A stretch of 64,000 nt of DNA. It comes from Pseudomonas mangrovi. GTDB lineage: Bacteria; Pseudomonadota; Gammaproteobacteria; Pseudomonadales; Pseudomonadaceae. The notes under the pieces were generated by a model that saw only the letters and a program-made list of their open reading frames with translations, had not been told where the DNA came from and did no database searches. Both the position numbers and the translations under genes were made by a program. Shown here piece after piece: positions 11,275 to 19,332 of the stretch. The stretch is taken from assembly GCF_003052585.1 (NCBI RefSeq), contig NZ_QASN01000011.1, positions 16,788 to 80,787 on the forward strand. The letters are read 5' to 3'. Each line of letters begins with the position of its first letter. Position 1 is the first letter of the stretch.

Positions 11275-11894
11275 AGATCGCCATCGTCAACTACGGCATG
11301 GGCAATCTGGGCTCGGTGCGCCGGGCCTTCGAGGAGCTCGGTGCCGAGCCGCTGATCGCCAATCACCCGTCGGCGCTTTATGACGTCAATCGTATCGTCC
11401 TGCCTGGCGTGGGTGCCTTTGCCGAGGGCATGGCGCACCTGGATCAGGGTGGCTGGAGCGATGCGTTGCGCGAGCTGGTTGGCGAACAGGGCAAGCCTCT
11501 GCTGGGAATCTGCCTGGGCATGCAGATGCTCGCCGGGGAAGGTCACGAAGGTGGCGTCACGCCCGGTCTCGGGTTGATTCCAGGACAGGTGCGCCGGTTG
11601 GATGCACTGGGTTGCACGCTGCGCATTCCGCATATCGGCTGGAACGAGGTTTGTCACACGCAGGAGGATGTTCTCTTCGAAGGCATTCCGTCTGCTGCCG
11701 ATTTCTATTTCGTACACAGTTACGCCTTCGTTCCTGAGCAGCGTGAGCACCTGCTGGCGAGCGTGCCCTACGACGTCGATCTGACGGCTGCGGTGCGCCG
11801 TGATCATGTGTTCGGCTGTCAGTTCCACCCGGAGAAAAGCTCCAAGGCGGGGCGCCGCCTGTTGCGCAACTTCCTGAGTTATTCGCCATGTTGA
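11271..11894 (+). CDS. hisH: HisH-like glutamine amidotransferase, set 1
   Basis: A class I glutaminase with the nucleophile Cys81 in GICLGMQML and the His-Glu pair in FHPEKS near the C-terminus, so it should release ammonia from glutamine. In O-antigen loci this paralogue partners with HisF and a WbpG-type amidotransferase, not with histidine synthesis, and no other his gene is nearby. It overlaps the amidotransferase by 4 bases and hisF by 7, implying stoichiometric expression of the three. The length of 207 residues is normal. Confidence 0.9.
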   Translation: MKIAIVNYGMGNLGSVRRAFEELGAEPLIANHPSALYDVNRIVLPGVGAFAEGMAHLDQGGWSDALRELVGEQGKPLLGICLGMQMLAGEGHEGGVTPGLGLIPGQVRRLDALGCTLRIPHIGWNEVCHTQEDVLFEGIPSAADFYFVHSYAFVPEQREHLLASVPYDVDLTAAVRRDHVFGCQFHPEKSSKAGRRLLRNFLSYSPC

Positions 11895-12670
11895 AGGTTC
11901 GTGTCATACCGACGCTGCTGTGGAAAGGCCTGGGCCTGGTGAAGGGTGTTGGCTTCGATAGTTGGCGTCGCGTCGGGCCGGTACTGCCGGCGGTCAAGGT
12001 CTACAACGCGCGGGATGTCGACGAGCTGATCCTGGTGGATATCAACGCCACCCTGGAGAGCGAGTTGCCGGATCATGACTCGGTCAACGATTTTTCCGAG
12101 GAGTGCGCGGTGCCGCTGACCGTGGGTGGTGGCATCAGCAGTCTCGAGCAGGTTCTGGCGCTGCTGCACAGCGGTGCTGACAAGATCGCTATCAACAGTG
12201 CGGCCTATGCCGAACCGGGGTTGATCGATGCAGCCGCGTCGCGCTTTGGCGCGCAATGCGTGGTCGCCAGCATCGACGTGCGCCGCCTGGATGAGGGTGG
12301 CTACCGCTGCTTCAGTCACGCCGGCACCCAGGATACCGGCCGTGAAGTGCTGGCCTGGGCGCGCGAGCTGGCTGACCGTGGTGCCGGCGAGATACTGCTG
12401 ACCTCCATCGAGCGAGACGGCAGCATGACCGGCTATGACCTGGCGCTGGTGGAGCGCGTCGCGCGTGCCGTGGATATCCCGGTGATCGCCTCCGGCGGTG
12501 CGGGGAGCTACCAGCACATGATCGATGTGGTACAGCAGGCAGGCGCCTCGGCGGTTGCAGCAGCGAGCATCTTCCATTTCACCGAGCTGACGCCGGCCGG
12601 GGCCAAGGCGGCAATGCAGGCTGCGGGCATTCCGGTGCGGCGCAACTTCGTCGGTGAGGCCAATCCGTGA
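11888..12670 (+). CDS. hisF: HisF-like ammonia-channel subunit, set 1
   Basis: A (beta/alpha)8-barrel of 260 residues related to imidazole glycerol phosphate synthase. The C-terminal phosphate-site motifs (VGGGI, SGGAG) and the aspartate corresponding to HisF Asp130 (ASIDVRR) are present. The other catalytic aspartate, Asp11 in the canonical LDVKDG strand, is replaced: the strand reads LLWKGL. Cyclase activity on the histidine intermediate is therefore unlikely, in keeping with a dedicated role in passing ammonia to the sugar amidotransferase. Another canonical strand, SIDRDG, reads SIERDG here. The stop overlaps the GTG of pseG-pseH. Confidence 0.87.
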   Translation: MLKVRVIPTLLWKGLGLVKGVGFDSWRRVGPVLPAVKVYNARDVDELILVDINATLESELPDHDSVNDFSEECAVPLTVGGGISSLEQVLALLHSGADKIAINSAAYAEPGLIDAAASRFGAQCVVASIDVRRLDEGGYRCFSHAGTQDTGREVLAWARELADRGAGEILLTSIERDGSMTGYDLALVERVARAVDIPVIASGGAGSYQHMIDVVQQAGASAVAAASIFHFTELTPAGAKAAMQAAGIPVRRNFVGEANP

Positions 12671-14181
12671 AGGTGGTTCTGCGCGTCGATGCCAGCGAGA
12701 GGATCGGTACCGGGCATTTCATGCGTTGCCTGACGCTGGCCGACACTCTGCTCAAGCGTGGCGCACAGTGTGTTTTTCTCAGTCGTGACTTGCCTGCGCA
12801 TCTGCAGCAATTGGTGCAGCGCCAGGGCCATACCCTGCGGCATCTGCCTGTCCACGAGGCGGGCGCCTGCGTGGGTGATCTAGCGCACTCCAGCTGGCTG
12901 GGTTGTGATCAGAGCAGCGATGCCGCCGACTGCCTGACGGCACTGCAAGGGCAACTGCATGACTGGCTGATCGTTGATCACTACGCATTGGACTGCCGGT
13001 GGGAAACCCAGCTGCGGCAGGCCGCCAGAAAGATTTTGGTGATCGATGACCTTGCCGATCGACGGCATGATTGCGATCTGCTGCTCGATCAGAACCTGTA
13101 TCAGGACATGCAGACGCGTTACGCCGACAAGGTCCCGCAGACCTGTCATCTGCTGCTCGGCCCGAAGTTCGCTCTGCTGCGCGAGGAGTTCCGGCAATTG
13201 CGTGAAACGCTGGCCGGTCCGCGGACCCAGGTCAGGCGCATGCTGGTGTTCTTTGGCGGTGTCGACGCTCGCAATTTCACCGGGCAGGCGCTGACGGCGC
13301 TGGCAAACGTTGGTCCGGCCGGCTTCGAGGTGGACGTGGTGCTTGGCGCACAGCATCCGCAGCGCGCTGCCATCGAGTCGTTGTGTCAGACCCAGGGTTA
13401 TCGTTGCCATGTGCAGACTTCGCGGATGGCCGAACTGATGGCGGGTGCCGATCTCGCCATCGGGGCGGGCGGTACGGCGACCTGGGAGCGCTGCAGCCTG
13501 GGATTGCCGACCCTGGCGCTGAGCACTGCGGATAACCAGACACGGCAGTTGGCCGATGCGGCTGCGCAGGGTCTGGTCTATGCACCCGAGCCAGGTATGG
13601 ACGTGCAGGCGACCCTTGCCATGCACCTGCCTGCATTGCTGCATAGCGCTGCCTTGCGCCAGTTGATCTCCCGTGCAGGCATGACTGCCGTGGATGGCCT
13701 GGGCGCTCAGCGCCTGGCCACACGCATGGGCTGCAGTGGGCTGAGCCTGCGCGAGGCGTGTGCAGAAGACTCCGAGCATCTGTTCCGCTGGCGCAATCAC
13801 CCCTCGATCCGCGCCGTCTCGCGCAACCGTGACGAGATTGCCTGGGAAGACCACTGTCGCTGGTTCGCCGGCGTGCTTGACGATCCTCGGCGCACGCTGC
13901 TGGTTGGCCTGCAGGGCGGGGTGGCTGTGGGTGTCGTACGCTTCGACATCGACGCTGAGCAGGCCGAAGTATCCATTTATCTCGTCCCCGAAGGGCAGGT
14001 GCGCTGTCGCGGGGGCGATCTGTTGCAAAGTGCCGAGGACTGGCTCATGGAGCATCGTCGCGAAGTGCGGCAGTTGCATGCGCAGGTCATGGGTGGCAAC
14101 GCCGTCTCCAAAGGGTTGTTCATGGCCGCAGGCTATGACGTCGACAACACGCTGTTTTCAAAGAAGCTGCCTGAGCTATGA
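12667..14181 (+). CDS. PseG-PseH fusion: UDP-sugar hydrolase plus N-acetyltransferase
   Basis: Two pseudaminic acid steps are joined in one 504-residue chain. Residues 1 to about 345 are PseG, a GT-B-like hydrolase that removes UDP from UDP-2,4-diacetamido-trideoxy-L-altrose; the N-terminal RVDASERIGTGHFMRC and the GAGGTATWERCSLGLP motif are diagnostic. From about residue 355 to the end is a GNAT acetyltransferase (LSLREACAEDSEHLFRWRNHPSIR) that should be PseH, acetylating the 4-amino group with acetyl-CoA. The domain order in the protein is G then H, although H acts first. The GTG start at 12667 overlaps the hisF stop. PseG-GNAT fusions are known elsewhere. Confidence 0.88.
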   Translation: MKVVLRVDASERIGTGHFMRCLTLADTLLKRGAQCVFLSRDLPAHLQQLVQRQGHTLRHLPVHEAGACVGDLAHSSWLGCDQSSDAADCLTALQGQLHDWLIVDHYALDCRWETQLRQAARKILVIDDLADRRHDCDLLLDQNLYQDMQTRYADKVPQTCHLLLGPKFALLREEFRQLRETLAGPRTQVRRMLVFFGGVDARNFTGQALTALANVGPAGFEVDVVLGAQHPQRAAIESLCQTQGYRCHVQTSRMAELMAGADLAIGAGGTATWERCSLGLPTLALSTADNQTRQLADAAAQGLVYAPEPGMDVQATLAMHLPALLHSAALRQLISRAGMTAVDGLGAQRLATRMGCSGLSLREACAEDSEHLFRWRNHPSIRAVSRNRDEIAWEDHCRWFAGVLDDPRRTLLVGLQGGVAVGVVRFDIDAEQAEVSIYLVPEGQVRCRGGDLLQSAEDWLMEHRREVRQLHAQVMGGNAVSKGLFMAAGYDVDNTLFSKKLPEL

Positions 14182-15230
14182 CTGAATCAATCAAGATCGC
14201 AAACCGTTGCATCGGCCGTGACCACGCGCCCTTCGTCATTGCCGAGATGTCCGGCAACCATAACCAGTCGCTGGAGCGCGCACTGCAGATCGTCGAAGCA
14301 GCGGCCCGCACGGGTGCTCATGCGCTGAAGATCCAGACCTACACGGCGGATTCGATGACGCTGGATCTGGACGAGGGCGAGTTCCATATCAGTGATCCCA
14401 ATAGCCTCTGGGCTGGCACCTCGCTGTACAAGCTCTATGGCGAGGCCTTCACCCCCTGGGAATGGCACAAGCCGATCTTCGACCGGGCGCGCGAGCTGGG
14501 CATGATCGCCTTCAGCACTCCCTTCGATGACAAGGCCGTGGAGTTTCTGGAGTCGCTGAACGTGCCCTGCTACAAGATCGCGTCCTTCGAGAACACCGAC
14601 CTGCCGTTGATCCGCCGTGTGGCTGCGACCGGCAAGCCGATGATCATTTCCACCGGCATGGCCACGGTCGCCGAGCTGGACGAGACTGTCCGTGCCGCGC
14701 GGCAGGCGGGTTGCAAGGACCTGATCCTGCTCAAGTGCACCAGCACTTACCCGGCGTCGCCGGAGAACACCAATATCCTGACCATTCCGCATCTGCGCGA
14801 GCTGTTTGACTGTGAAACCGGTCTTTCCGATCACACCATGGGCGTGGGCGTGTCCGTAGCGGCCGTCGCGCTGGGCGCAAGCGTTGTGGAGAAACACTTC
14901 ACTCTGAGTCGTGCCGAGGGAGGGGTCGACAGCGCCTTTTCCATGGAGCCGCAGGAAATGGCTCAACTGGTCGTCGAAACCGAGCGCGCCTGGCAGTCGC
15001 TGGGGCGCGTCAGCTATGGCGCTACTGCTGCCGAAGAAAAGAGCCGGGTGTTCCGCCGCTCCATCTACGCCAGCGAAGACATCGCCGCCGGTGAGCTGCT
15101 GTCGCCCGGTAATGTGCGCATCATTCGCCCGGGCCTGGGCCTGCCACCGAAGTATTTCGAGCAGGTCATCGGCAAGCGTGCCAAACAGACGATCAAGCGA
15201 GGCACACCCATCAGTTGGGATCTCATCTAG
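14178..15230 (+). CDS. pseI: Pseudaminic acid synthase PseI
   Basis: This enzyme condenses 2,4-diacetamido-2,4,6-trideoxy-L-altrose with phosphoenolpyruvate to make pseudaminic acid. The N-terminal TIM barrel starts FVIAEMSGNHNQSLERAL and contains KIQTYTADSMTLDLDEG and the metal/PEP motif YKIASFE. The C-terminal SAF antifreeze-like domain (RRSIYASEDIAAGELL onward, about residues 288-350) is complete. Sequence features match PseI rather than NeuB or LegI. The 350-residue length is typical. It overlaps pseG-H by ATGA and shares its final base with the GTG of the next gene. Confidence 0.93.
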   Translation: MTESIKIANRCIGRDHAPFVIAEMSGNHNQSLERALQIVEAAARTGAHALKIQTYTADSMTLDLDEGEFHISDPNSLWAGTSLYKLYGEAFTPWEWHKPIFDRARELGMIAFSTPFDDKAVEFLESLNVPCYKIASFENTDLPLIRRVAATGKPMIISTGMATVAELDETVRAARQAGCKDLILLKCTSTYPASPENTNILTIPHLRELFDCETGLSDHTMGVGVSVAAVALGASVVEKHFTLSRAEGGVDSAFSMEPQEMAQLVVETERAWQSLGRVSYGATAAEEKSRVFRRSIYASEDIAAGELLSPGNVRIIRPGLGLPPKYFEQVIGKRAKQTIKRGTPISWDLI

Positions 15231-16663
15231 TGCCGCGGCCCAGTCTTGCCCAGCTGCTGGAGATCGAGAACGATTCGACGTTCCTTGAGTTTCGTTGCCC
15301 GCGCAGCGGCGTGCTGCTCTGGCCGCTGGTGCGTAATCAGTTCCTGCGTCAGCTGATTTCCGACCTCTACTACCAGCAGGCGCCACTGGTCGCGGCCGTG
15401 CCGGCAGTGCCGCGTCGACAGGCGCTGGGGGCTCTTGGTCGGGTGCTCCGACACAATTTTCAGCAGGGCAGGATGCGCGGCGAGGTGCTGGTGGTCGGTA
15501 CCGGCGCAGGGCATTTTCAGCGCGAAGGCCGCTGGTTCAATCGCATCACCGATTACCTGGCGCAGGAGTCTTGCGCAGACACGGTGATGGTCGAAGGCGT
15601 GGTGGACTGGCACGTACCGCATCCGCGCTGGAACCAGCGAGTCGCCTACTGGCTGCCCTGGCAGGGCGCAATCACGGTGGCGGGTCGTCTGCTGACGCGT
15701 GAGCACCACCTGGCAGCCGCGCGTGAACTGCTCGAATACGCCAGGCAGCGGGCCTCACAGTTGCTGGGGCTGACCATCGCCGATTCGAACATGGACATGC
15801 TGGTCGGCATGCTGGCGCGCAAGCTGGCGCGCCTGCCGGTCATGCAGCATGCCTATCGGCGCCTGCTGGAACGGGTGCAACCGCGCCTGGTATTGCTGGA
15901 ACAGGCCTGTTACGGGGACTTCGCGCCGTTCAATCAGGTAGCGCGGGAGATGGGCATACGCGTGGCGGAGCCTCAGCATGGCATGGTCTCCGGCGGGCAT
16001 GATGCCTACTGCTATGCGCCGGTGCTGCGCGAGAGCGAGGCGTACCGTGCTTGCCTGCCGCATGACTTCCTCGGCTACGGCGCCTGGTGGAACAGCCAGA
16101 TCAATGTTCCGGTGCAAAAGTGGGTGATTGGCAACCCGCATTACAGCGAGCAGCGTCGGAGCATGGCGCCCACCGAAACGGCGCAGACCGACATCCTGCT
16201 GCTAGGGGACGGCATCGAGTTCACGCTCTACCTGGCCTTGGCCCAGGAACTGGCGCACTTGCTGCGCGGGCGTTATCGCATTGTGCTGAGACCGCATCCT
16301 CTGGAGCGCGCACAGGTGTCTCTGCGCTTCCCCGAGGGCCGGGCTGGGGAGGTTCTGATCGATCCCAATCGGGATATCTACAGCTCGTTCGCCAGTGCCC
16401 ACGCGGTCGTGGGAGAGGTTTCTACCGGGCTGTTCGAGGCACAGGGGATAGCGGGCAGGGTATTGCTCTGGGAAACCGACAAGGCGCGGTTCAGCTATCC
16501 GCAGCACCCGTTCAGCGGGTTCGCCGATGCCCAGGCGCTGGTCGAGGCATTGGGCGAGCCCCAGGGTGAAAGAGCCGGAGTGCTCGCTGAGGAAATCTGG
16601 GCGCCGGACTGGGTCGGCAACTACCGGCAGTATCTGGCTCAGGCGCTGGCAGCACCCGGCTGA
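15230..16663 (+). CDS. Putative nonulosonic acid (Pse) glycosyltransferase
   Basis: A soluble protein of 477 residues with a C-terminal half resembling GT-B polysaccharide transferases of the capsule and nonulosonic acid type: LRPHPLERAQ (about residues 348-357), then a DPNRDIYSSFASAHAVVGEVSTGLFEA segment in which Ser/Thr residues would bind a nucleotide. It directly follows pseI (GTG 15230 overlaps its TAG; an in-frame TTG at 15215 is possible), which makes transfer of CMP-Pse the natural guess. No firm family name can be given from sequence alone. A 113-base gap, the largest in this part of the cluster, separates it from hisH set 2. Confidence 0.6.
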   Translation: MPRPSLAQLLEIENDSTFLEFRCPRSGVLLWPLVRNQFLRQLISDLYYQQAPLVAAVPAVPRRQALGALGRVLRHNFQQGRMRGEVLVVGTGAGHFQREGRWFNRITDYLAQESCADTVMVEGVVDWHVPHPRWNQRVAYWLPWQGAITVAGRLLTREHHLAAARELLEYARQRASQLLGLTIADSNMDMLVGMLARKLARLPVMQHAYRRLLERVQPRLVLLEQACYGDFAPFNQVAREMGIRVAEPQHGMVSGGHDAYCYAPVLRESEAYRACLPHDFLGYGAWWNSQINVPVQKWVIGNPHYSEQRRSMAPTETAQTDILLLGDGIEFTLYLALAQELAHLLRGRYRIVLRPHPLERAQVSLRFPEGRAGEVLIDPNRDIYSSFASAHAVVGEVSTGLFEAQGIAGRVLLWETDKARFSYPQHPFSGFADAQALVEALGEPQGERAGVLAEEIWAPDWVGNYRQYLAQALAAPG

Positions 16664-16776
16664 AGCCATCGTCTGGCGGCCAAGGACGAGCAAACAGCGT
16701 ATCCTTGCGCGCCCGGATTGTTCGGGGTCGGCAGAGCGCCGGCAATCAGTGAAGTCACTTCGATCGGTAGCAAATC

Positions 16777-17397
16777 TTGGCCGTACAGACAATTTCAGTG
16801 ATCGACTATGGCTGCGGCAACCTGGCGTCGGTCGTCAACATGATCCAGCACGTGGGCGGTGAGGCGCGGATCATTCGCACTCCAGATCAGTTGGAGGATG
16901 CCGCCAAACTCATTCTGCCGGGTGTCGGAGCCTTTGATCACGGCATTGGCAGCTTGCGCCAGGGCGGCTGGGTCAAGGCACTGGAGCAGGCCGTGCACGA
17001 GCGTCAGGTGCCTATCATGGGCATCTGTCTGGGCATGCAGCTGCTTACCCGTGGCAGCGAGGAGGGGCAGGAGCCTGGGCTGGGTTGGGTCGATGCGCAG
17101 GCACGGCGCTTTCGCCCGGAGGACCCGCGGCTCAAGGTGCCGCACATGGGCTGGAACGAGGTGCGGCAGATGCGCGAGGATGAGCTGTTGCCTGCGTCAA
17201 GCACCCCGCGGCGTTTCTACTTCGTGCATGCCTACCGGGTCGAGTGCGCCGACCCCGCTGACGTGCTTCTGGAATGCGAATACGGCGAGACCTTCGTGGC
17301 GGCCTTTCGCCGCGCAAATATCTGGGGCTTCCAGTTTCATCCGGAGAAGAGCCATCGATTCGGCATGGAACTCTTCCGCCAGTTCCTGGAGGTATGA
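16777..17397 (+). CDS. hisH: HisH-like glutamine amidotransferase, set 2
   Basis: A second HisH paralogue of 206 residues with Cys84 in GICLGMQLL and the FHPEKS His-Glu pair. The frame opens with TTG 16777 (GTG 16798, giving a start directly on VIDYGCGNL, is an alternative); no strong ribosome-binding site helps the choice. It is followed immediately by hisF and wbpG, the same block that P. aeruginosa O5 uses to make the acetamidino group of ManNAc3NAmA. It is clearly diverged from set 1, so this is not a recent tandem duplication. Confidence 0.88.
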   Translation: MAVQTISVIDYGCGNLASVVNMIQHVGGEARIIRTPDQLEDAAKLILPGVGAFDHGIGSLRQGGWVKALEQAVHERQVPIMGICLGMQLLTRGSEEGQEPGLGWVDAQARRFRPEDPRLKVPHMGWNEVRQMREDELLPASSTPRRFYFVHAYRVECADPADVLLECEYGETFVAAFRRANIWGFQFHPEKSHRFGMELFRQFLEV

Positions 17398-17398
17398 G

Positions 17399-18172
17399 GT
17401 GCTCAAGCATCGTGTGATACCGGCCCTGTTGTTGCGCGACGGCGGCCTGGTGAAAACCCAGAAGTTCGGCAAGCACAAGTACATTGGCGATCCGATCAAT
17501 GCCATTCGCATCTTCAACGAGAAGGAGGTGGACGAACTGGTGCTGCTCGACATCGATGCCAGCCGGCAGGGGCGGGAGCCGGACTATGCGCTGATCGAGA
17601 GCATTGCAGCCGAGTGCTTCATGCCGCTTGGCTACGGTGGCGGGATATCCACGATCGAACAGGCGCGGCGAATCTTCTCTTCCGGTGTGGAGAAGGTCGT
17701 GCTGCAGACGTCGGCGCTGCAGAAGCCGGAGCTGGTCACGGAGATCGCCCAGCGCTTCGGCAGCCAGAGCGTAGTTGTTTCCATCGACATCAAGCGCGAC
17801 TGGCTCGGCCGCTATCGTCTGTGGTCGTCCTCCTCTCGCCGGGCGCTGTCCGTGGACTGGTTGGAAGCACTCAAATCCATGGTTGCTGCCGGAGCTGGCG
17901 AGGTACTGCTGAATTCGGTGGATCGTGACGGGATGCAGCAGGGATATGATCTGCGTCTGATCAAGGCCGCTGCCGATGCGGTAGATGTACCGCTGATAGC
18001 CTTGGGTGGCGCTGCGAAACGGGAAGACTTCATCGAGGCGACCGAGGCGGGTGCTTCGGCGGTCGCCGCCGGCAGTCTTTTCGTGCTGCAGGGGCCACAT
18101 CGGGCGGTGCTGATCAGCTATCCCAACTACTCAGAACTCGAGTCGCTTTTCAGAGGTAAGGATGTTTCCTAA
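17399..18172 (+). CDS. hisF: HisF-like ammonia-channel subunit, set 2
   Basis: A 257-residue HisF barrel. The start is GTG 17399, one base after the hisH stop and preceded by GGAGG; a longer open frame running back through hisH is not coding. As in set 1, the residue matching catalytic Asp11 is gone: the first strand reads ALLLRDGG instead of CLDVKDG. The Asp130 equivalent (VSIDIKR) and the VDRDG strand remain. It should channel ammonia to WbpG rather than make imidazole glycerol phosphate. Its 3' end overlaps wbpG by 11 bases. Confidence 0.87.
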   Translation: MLKHRVIPALLLRDGGLVKTQKFGKHKYIGDPINAIRIFNEKEVDELVLLDIDASRQGREPDYALIESIAAECFMPLGYGGGISTIEQARRIFSSGVEKVVLQTSALQKPELVTEIAQRFGSQSVVVSIDIKRDWLGRYRLWSSSSRRALSVDWLEALKSMVAAGAGEVLLNSVDRDGMQQGYDLRLIKAAADAVDVPLIALGGAAKREDFIEATEAGASAVAAGSLFVLQGPHRAVLISYPNYSELESLFRGKDVS

Positions 18173-19283
18173 AGAACACAGGATCTGTTCCCGGTGCGTG
18201 ATGGACGACAGCGCATCCGCGATTACTTTCGACGACGCGGGCGTTTGCAATTACTGCACCTACTTCCAGCAGCGCGTCAACGGCGTGGTCTTCGCTCCTG
18301 AGCAGCAACGTGCCGAGCAGCGCCGGGCGTTCGTGGAAAAGGTCAAGAAGGCCGGCAAGGGCAAGAAATACGACTGCATCATCGGTCTCTCCGGCGGAGT
18401 GGACAGCTCCTATGTTATCCATCTGGCCCTGAGCGAAGGCTTGCGCCCGCTGGCCGTGCACATGGACAACAACTGGAACTCCGAGCTTGCGGTCAACAAC
18501 ATCAAAAACCTGGTTACCAGCCTGGGCGTCGATCTCTATACCCACGTCATCGACTGGCCCGAGTACAAGGGCCTGATGCAGGCATTCTTCGATGCCGATG
18601 TCATCGATGTGGAGCTGCTCTACGACAATGCCATGCTGGCCGTGAACTACGAACAGGCGCGGCGCTACGGCATCAAGTACATCCTCTCGGGAAGCAATTC
18701 CGCGACCGAGGGAATGCCGATGCCGGAGGGTTGGAACTGGCGCAAGTGGGACAAGCGCAACATAAAGGCCATCGCTCGGCGCAATTCGGTGCGGATTCGC
18801 ACCTTCCCGATCATGGGTACGCTTGGCTACGTGTATAACCGGGTGCTGCGTGGGATCCAGTGGGCGTCGTTCCTCGACCTGTATGACTACCAGAAGGAAG
18901 CGGCCCTGGAGCTGCTCGAAGAGAAATACGCCTACAAGCGTTACCCCTACAAGCACTACGAGTCGGTCTTCACGCGCTTCTATCAGGGCTACATCCTCCC
19001 CGAGAAATTCGATGTGGATAAACGCAAGCTGCATCTGTCGACGCTGGTAATGAGTGGACAGATGACTCGCGAACAGGCGCTCGCTCAGTTGCAGCACTCT
19101 CCCTACGCCTCACCGGAGGAGCTGGACCGGGATCGCAAGTATTTCCTCAAGAAGATGGGCTGGTCCGAGAGCCAGCTCGAGGATTACCTGCGCCGGCCGG
19201 CCAAACCGCACGATGCCTACCCCAGTGAGCGTTTCGCCTGGGATTTCATCCGCAAGATCTATCAGATGAAGCGCGGCTCCTGA
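18162..19283 (+). CDS. wbpG: N-acetyl sugar amidotransferase WbpG, set 2
   Basis: A PP-loop ATPase of 373 residues (LSGGVDSSYVI at about residues 76-86) with the N-terminal CSRC and CNYC cysteine pairs. WbpG with HisH2 and HisF2 produces the acetamidino substituent of the diaminouronic acid in P. aeruginosa O5. Here the same block lies just upstream of two glycosyltransferases, the WbpH/WbpJ position, and wbpABDE in this cluster supplies the matching UDP-diacetamido-uronic acid. It differs from set 1 in the P-loop (GVDSS versus GKDST) and in the C-terminal half, consistent with a different sugar substrate. Confidence 0.88.
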   Translation: MFPKEHRICSRCVMDDSASAITFDDAGVCNYCTYFQQRVNGVVFAPEQQRAEQRRAFVEKVKKAGKGKKYDCIIGLSGGVDSSYVIHLALSEGLRPLAVHMDNNWNSELAVNNIKNLVTSLGVDLYTHVIDWPEYKGLMQAFFDADVIDVELLYDNAMLAVNYEQARRYGIKYILSGSNSATEGMPMPEGWNWRKWDKRNIKAIARRNSVRIRTFPIMGTLGYVYNRVLRGIQWASFLDLYDYQKEAALELLEEKYAYKRYPYKHYESVFTRFYQGYILPEKFDVDKRKLHLSTLVMSGQMTREQALAQLQHSPYASPEELDRDRKYFLKKMGWSESQLEDYLRRPAKPHDAYPSERFAWDFIRKIYQMKRGS

Positions 19284-19332
19284 GGTCGATCGACAGGGCC
19301 CGCTGGGTCGGTTCCGTTAAGGGTTTTTCCAT

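Noticed and set aside
11271..12670. hisH-hisF read as part of a histidine operon
   Set aside because: No other his genes are nearby, both HisF copies lack Asp11, and each set is tied to a sugar amidotransferase.
16859..17398. Extended N-terminus of hisF set 2 running back through hisH
   Set aside because: That stretch is an out-of-frame reading of hisH; GTG 17399 after GGAGG gives a normal HisF.
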